From: Gemmatimonadota bacterium
GTDB lineage: Bacteria > Gemmatimonadota > Gemmatimonadetes > Longimicrobiales > Gaopeijiaceae
Length of the DNA: 7,612 nt
Assembly: GCA_015492755.1 (NCBI GenBank)
Contig: WGEM01000549.1
Coordinates: 1-7,612 of the forward strand
Reading direction: 5' to 3'
Each line of letters opens with the position of its first letter. Within the stretch, counting starts at the first letter, position 1. The notes below the pieces were generated by a model. It was not told the DNA's origin. It worked only from the letters and a program-made list of their open reading frames with translations, and did not search any database. A program made the position numbers and the translations under genes. Positions 5,691-7,612 of the stretch are shown in pieces.

Positions 5691-6239
5691 ATGACGCGCA
5701 ACGTGACGCTGACGGGCCGCACCATCGCGGTGTGGGGCCTCGCGCTCCTGATCCTGCTCCTCGCGCTGGCACCCGGGGAGGCGCGGGCGCAGGCCTCCGG
5801 CGAGGGCTCGGTCTCCCTGCCCATCGGCACACAGGCGCCCGACGCCGAGCTGGAGGACCTGGAGGGCAACAGGGTGCGCCTCCTGGACTACGTGCGGGGC
5901 AAGCCCGCCCTCATCGAGTTCTGGGCCACCTGGTGCGAGCAGTGCGAAGCGCTGCAGCCGCAACTGGACGAGATCCAGCGACGCTGGGGCGACCGCATCA
6001 ACATCGTGGCGGTGGGCGTCGGCGTTTCGCAGAGCGTCCGGAGGATCAAGCGCCACCTGGAGCGGCACGACCCCGGTTACCCGCACCTCTACGACAGGGA
6101 CGGGGCCGCGGTGCGCGCCTACGACGCCACCACCACCTCCATCGTCGTCCTCCTGGACGAGAACGGGAAGGTGGTCTACACCGGCGTGGGCTCCGGCCAG
6201 GACCTCATCGGCGCGGTGGAGCGGCTGCTGTCGAGCTGA
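5691..6239 (+). CDS. Exported TlpA/ResA-like thioredoxin-fold protein
   Basis: The protein has 182 residues. A Sec signal peptide or N-terminal anchor spans about residues 10-33 and ends in EARA. The thioredoxin-like domain begins at IGTQAPDAELEDLEGN (45-60) and contains the WCEQC active site (C82, C85) after EFWAT. Residues 103-113 form the next beta strand. The segment at 143-163 should hold the cis-proline loop, but it reads TTTSIVVLLDENG, so the usual proline is replaced by serine (S150). Proteins of this family reduce disulfides or other oxidised thiols outside the cytoplasm and are recharged by DsbD/CcdA-type proteins, here encoded 20 bases upstream. Only a weak AGGA precedes the ATG at 5691. 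It ends 24 bases from the convergent seleno-peroxiredoxin gene. Confidence 0.88.
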   Translation: MTRNVTLTGRTIAVWGLALLILLLALAPGEARAQASGEGSVSLPIGTQAPDAELEDLEGNRVRLLDYVRGKPALIEFWATWCEQCEALQPQLDEIQRRWGDRINIVAVGVGVSQSVRRIKRHLERHDPGYPHLYDRDGAAVRAYDATTTSIVVLLDENGKVVYTGVGSGQDLIGAVERLLSS

Positions 6240-6263
6240 CCGGGGCCGTCCGGCCACACCCCC

Positions 6264-6851
6264 TCAGTCGGCGTCCGGCTCCGGCGTGATGCGGTCGATG
6301 ACCTCCGCGAGCTCCGCGTAGGCCTGCGGGTCATTCTGGTTGAAGCGCTCGATGACGTGGGCGATGGTGCCGTCGGGCGCCACCACGATCACCGCGCGGC
6401 GGTCCACCATGTGGTTGGCCCTCAGCCCCCCTCCGAACTTCGTGAAGGTGGCGCCTTCGTTGCCGGCGTCGCTGGCGAAGAGGAAGGGGAAGTCGGCGTC
6501 CTTGGCCCACGACGCCATCGCCTCCGGGGAGTCGTTGGAGATCCCCATGAGGACCACGTTGCGGCCGTTGTTGAAGAGGCTTGCGTACTGATCACGGTAC
6601 GCTGTCATCTGCACCGTTCACCCAGGGGTGCGGACACGGAAGAAGAAGGCCAGGACGACGGTCTCGCCCCGGTAGTCGCTGAGGCGCACCGGATCGCGAA
6701 GCACCCCGTAGCGGGTGGCGCCCGGGAGCTCGAAGTCCGGGGCCGTATCTCCGACGGCGATCAATCCGGAACCCTCCTGTGCGGCGGTGGGCGCGGGGGA
6801 CCAGGCGAGGAGTGAGCCCGCCAGCAGGGCAAGGATGACGGCGAGTCTCAT
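6264..6851 (-). CDS. Exported peroxiredoxin (AhpC/TSA family), predicted selenoprotein with in-frame TGA as selenocysteine
   Basis: The protein has 195 residues if the TGA at 6620-6618 is read as codon 78. It starts at ATG 6851 with GGAG ten bases upstream and a clear Sec signal peptide (1-24, ending PTAA before QEG). The peroxiredoxin domain follows: VGDTAPDFELPG (33-44), LSDYRGETVVLAFFF (57-71), then RTPG-U-TVQM, where bacterioferritin-comigratory peroxiredoxins have TPGCT. Next come VVLMGISNDSPEAM (99-112), FPFLFASD (121-128), RRAVIVVAPDGTI (151-163) with the usual arginine, and a C-terminal helix. The frame is intact on both sides of the TGA. The protein contains no cysteine, so it would be a one-selenocysteine enzyme needing an external reductant. 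The proline of the usual PxxxTPGC motif is F71 here. The enzyme should reduce peroxides outside the cytoplasm. The alternative is a nonsense mutation or sequencing error; the position and the downstream hairpin argue against both. Confidence 0.8.
6583..6620 (-). promoter_or_regulatory. Putative bacterial SECIS stem-loop downstream of the in-frame TGA
   Basis: On the minus strand TGA (6620-6618) is followed by 15 bases and then GCGTAC (6602-6597), an eight-base loop CGTGATCA (6596-6589) and GTACGC (6588-6583). The 6-bp stem is perfect. The loop starts 21 bases after the TGA and has a G among its first two bases. Bacterial SECIS elements are described with the apical loop about 16-37 bases after UGA and such a G, so the geometry fits. 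Primary sequence is not conserved among SECIS elements, so this is support rather than proof. Confidence 0.6.
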
Positions 6852-6935
6852 GGGCGGCACGCTCCTGATGGATGGGCAGTGAATCGGGGCGAATATCGGT
6901 GGGGTGGGCGGGTGGCGCCAGAGGGCCGGCGGTGC

Positions 6936-6964
6936 TTGACGGCGGCGGCGTGAGCGCGTGAATT
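6936..6964 (+). promoter_or_regulatory. Candidate promoter for the GMC partner gene
   Basis: TTGACG (6936-6941) matches the -35 consensus at five of six positions. TGAATT (6959-6964) follows after 17 bases but matches the -10 consensus at only three positions. Transcription would start about 6971-6972, at or just before the ATG at 6972, giving a leaderless message. This agrees with the absence of a Shine-Dalgarno there. Confidence 0.35.
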
Positions 6965-6971
6965 GGCGGGC

Positions 6972-7502
6972 ATGAACGCAACGTCCTCCGCGTCGCATCC
7001 GCTGGAGCCGGTGCTGCCGGCCTTCCGGAACGTGGTGCGCGCCGCCGTACCTTCCGCCGCCGGGTTCACACCGGAGCAGTGGTGGCGCGCCGAGGCCGCG
7101 GTGGCCGCCGCGCTGGCGGAGCGCCCGCCTGCCGTGGTGCGCCAGATCGTGCTCTTCCACCGCGTGCTGAACCTGCCGGCGCTGCTGATGCGCGCTCGAC
7201 CGTTCGCGCGCCTGAGCGCCGAGGACGCGCGGCGCGTCCTGGAGCGGCTGGAGCGCTTCCCGCTCCTGGCCATCCGCCGGGGCGTCTGGGGCGTGCGGAC
7301 GCTGGCCTTCATGGCGGTCTACACGCAGCCGGAGGTACGGGAGCGTCTGGGTTACGCCGCCCGCCCCGGGGGCTGGGAGGTGCGTGGTGGCGTTCAGGGA
7401 CCCTGGCCCGAGCGGGCGGGCGCGGCGCCTCCGGAGCCCCACGTGACGGCGCTCCTGGAGGAGGTGCGCCAGGCCACCCCCGGAGCTGAGGAGGCGCCGT
7501 GA
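6972..7502 (+). CDS. Putative small partner subunit of a GMC-type oxidoreductase (gluconate 2-dehydrogenase subunit 3-like)
   Basis: The protein has 176 residues from the ATG at 6972; a TTG three codons upstream is an alternative. It is mostly helical, with repeated Leu/Arg/Ala-rich helices (about 10-120), and ends its conserved part with VYTQPEVRERLGY and a GGWE turn (about 115-137). That pattern recalls the small subunits encoded next to FAD-dependent GMC oxidoreductases. There is no signal peptide or cofactor motif. Its TGA overlaps the GTG of the GMC gene, which suggests stoichiometric, coupled synthesis. The partner role rests mainly on this context; the sequence similarity is from memory and weak. 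It diverges from the seleno-peroxiredoxin gene across about 120 bases. Confidence 0.6.
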   Translation: MNATSSASHPLEPVLPAFRNVVRAAVPSAAGFTPEQWWRAEAAVAAALAERPPAVVRQIVLFHRVLNLPALLMRARPFARLSAEDARRVLERLERFPLLAIRRGVWGVRTLAFMAVYTQPEVRERLGYAARPGGWEVRGGVQGPWPERAGAAPPEPHVTALLEEVRQATPGAEEAP

Positions 7503-7612
7503 CGGCGAAGCTGCCGGGGATCCCGGAGCTGCACGCCGACGTGGTGATCATCGGGAGCGGTGCGGGGGGCGGCACCTTGGCGCAGCGGCTGGGCCCGCTG
7601 GCGCGGGAGGGC
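7499..7612 (+). CDS. GMC family FAD-dependent oxidoreductase, N-terminal fragment
   Basis: The frame begins at a GTG at 7499 overlapping the previous stop (GTGA), with GAGGAGG four bases upstream (7488-7494). It continues off the right edge after 38 codons. Residues 14-25 read DVVIIGSGAGGG, the beta-alpha-beta dinucleotide-binding fingerprint that starts flavoprotein oxidoreductases. The GSGAGGGTLA form is typical of the GMC (glucose-methanol-choline) family. Substrate and full length cannot be judged from this fragment. Confidence 0.75.
   Translation, partial: MTAKLPGIPELHADVVIIGSGAGGGTLAQRLGPLAREG

Noticed and set aside
4626..6238. Upstream extension of the TlpA-like frame across the DsbD-like gene
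   Set aside because: The extension is an out-of-frame reading of the DsbD-like gene. The signal peptide begins at the ATG at 5691.
6240..6263. Bidirectional terminator between the convergent TlpA-like and peroxiredoxin genes
   Set aside because: A small GGCC/GGCC hairpin exists but has only four base pairs and no T-tract on either strand.
6264..6851. Peroxiredoxin read as a pseudogene or as two separate genes
   Set aside because: The frame is the same on both sides of the stop, the stop is TGA at the catalytic cysteine, there is no other lesion, and a SECIS-like hairpin follows. The downstream fragment alone would begin inside the peroxiredoxin fold without its active site.
1..7612. CRISPR arrays, tRNA or rRNA genes, insertion sequences
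   Set aside because: I saw no regularly spaced repeats, cloverleaf-like sequence, transposase motif or terminal inverted repeats in the window.

Overview
This is a GC-rich, gene-dense bacterial window (about 70% G+C by eye) with many GTG starts and 4-base stop/start overlaps. The envelope proteins include a lipobox and Sec signal peptides, so the cell has an extracytoplasmic compartment and is probably Gram-negative. The protein style and GC-rich intergenic DNA recall Gemmatimonadota or a similar phylum. That is an impression, because no rRNA or other marker gene is present.

Layout. (1) 1-1787, minus strand: an AAA-type ATPase with a C-terminal DUF4143 domain is followed, with a GTGA overlap, by a membrane protein carrying an HEMGH zinc-protease motif, which runs off the left edge. 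(2) 1788-2335: a gene-poor stretch of about 550 bases. It holds a compact minus-strand unit made of a sigma70-like promoter, a 14-base Shine-Dalgarno matching the 16S 3' end, one or more tiny ORFs and a strong intrinsic terminator. A weaker promoter candidate for the ATPase follows. (3) 2336-4774, minus strand: an envelope operon of DUF502 membrane protein, parvulin-type peptidyl-prolyl isomerase lipoprotein and M50B-like membrane metalloprotease. (4) 4775-4935: a divergent intergenic region with two nested perfect inverted repeats. (5) 4936-6239, plus strand: a DsbD/CcdA-type transmembrane thiol reductant conduit and an exported TlpA-like thioredoxin. (6) 6264-6851, minus strand: an exported peroxiredoxin whose peroxidatic cysteine codon is an in-frame TGA. 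(7) 6972-7612, plus strand: a small putative partner subunit and the start of a GMC-type FAD oxidoreductase, again with a GTGA overlap.

The main result is in region 6. Conventional gene calling would split or truncate this peroxiredoxin. The reading frame is continuous through the TGA, the TGA sits exactly at the peroxidatic cysteine (TPG-U-T), the rest of the protein has no cysteine, and a stem-loop with bacterial SECIS geometry starts 15 bases after the TGA. I therefore read it as a secreted one-selenocysteine peroxiredoxin. It converges on the membrane thiol conduit and TlpA-like thioredoxin, which could supply its electrons outside the cytoplasm. The selenocysteine machinery (selA, selB, selC, selD) is not in this window and must be looked for elsewhere in the genome.
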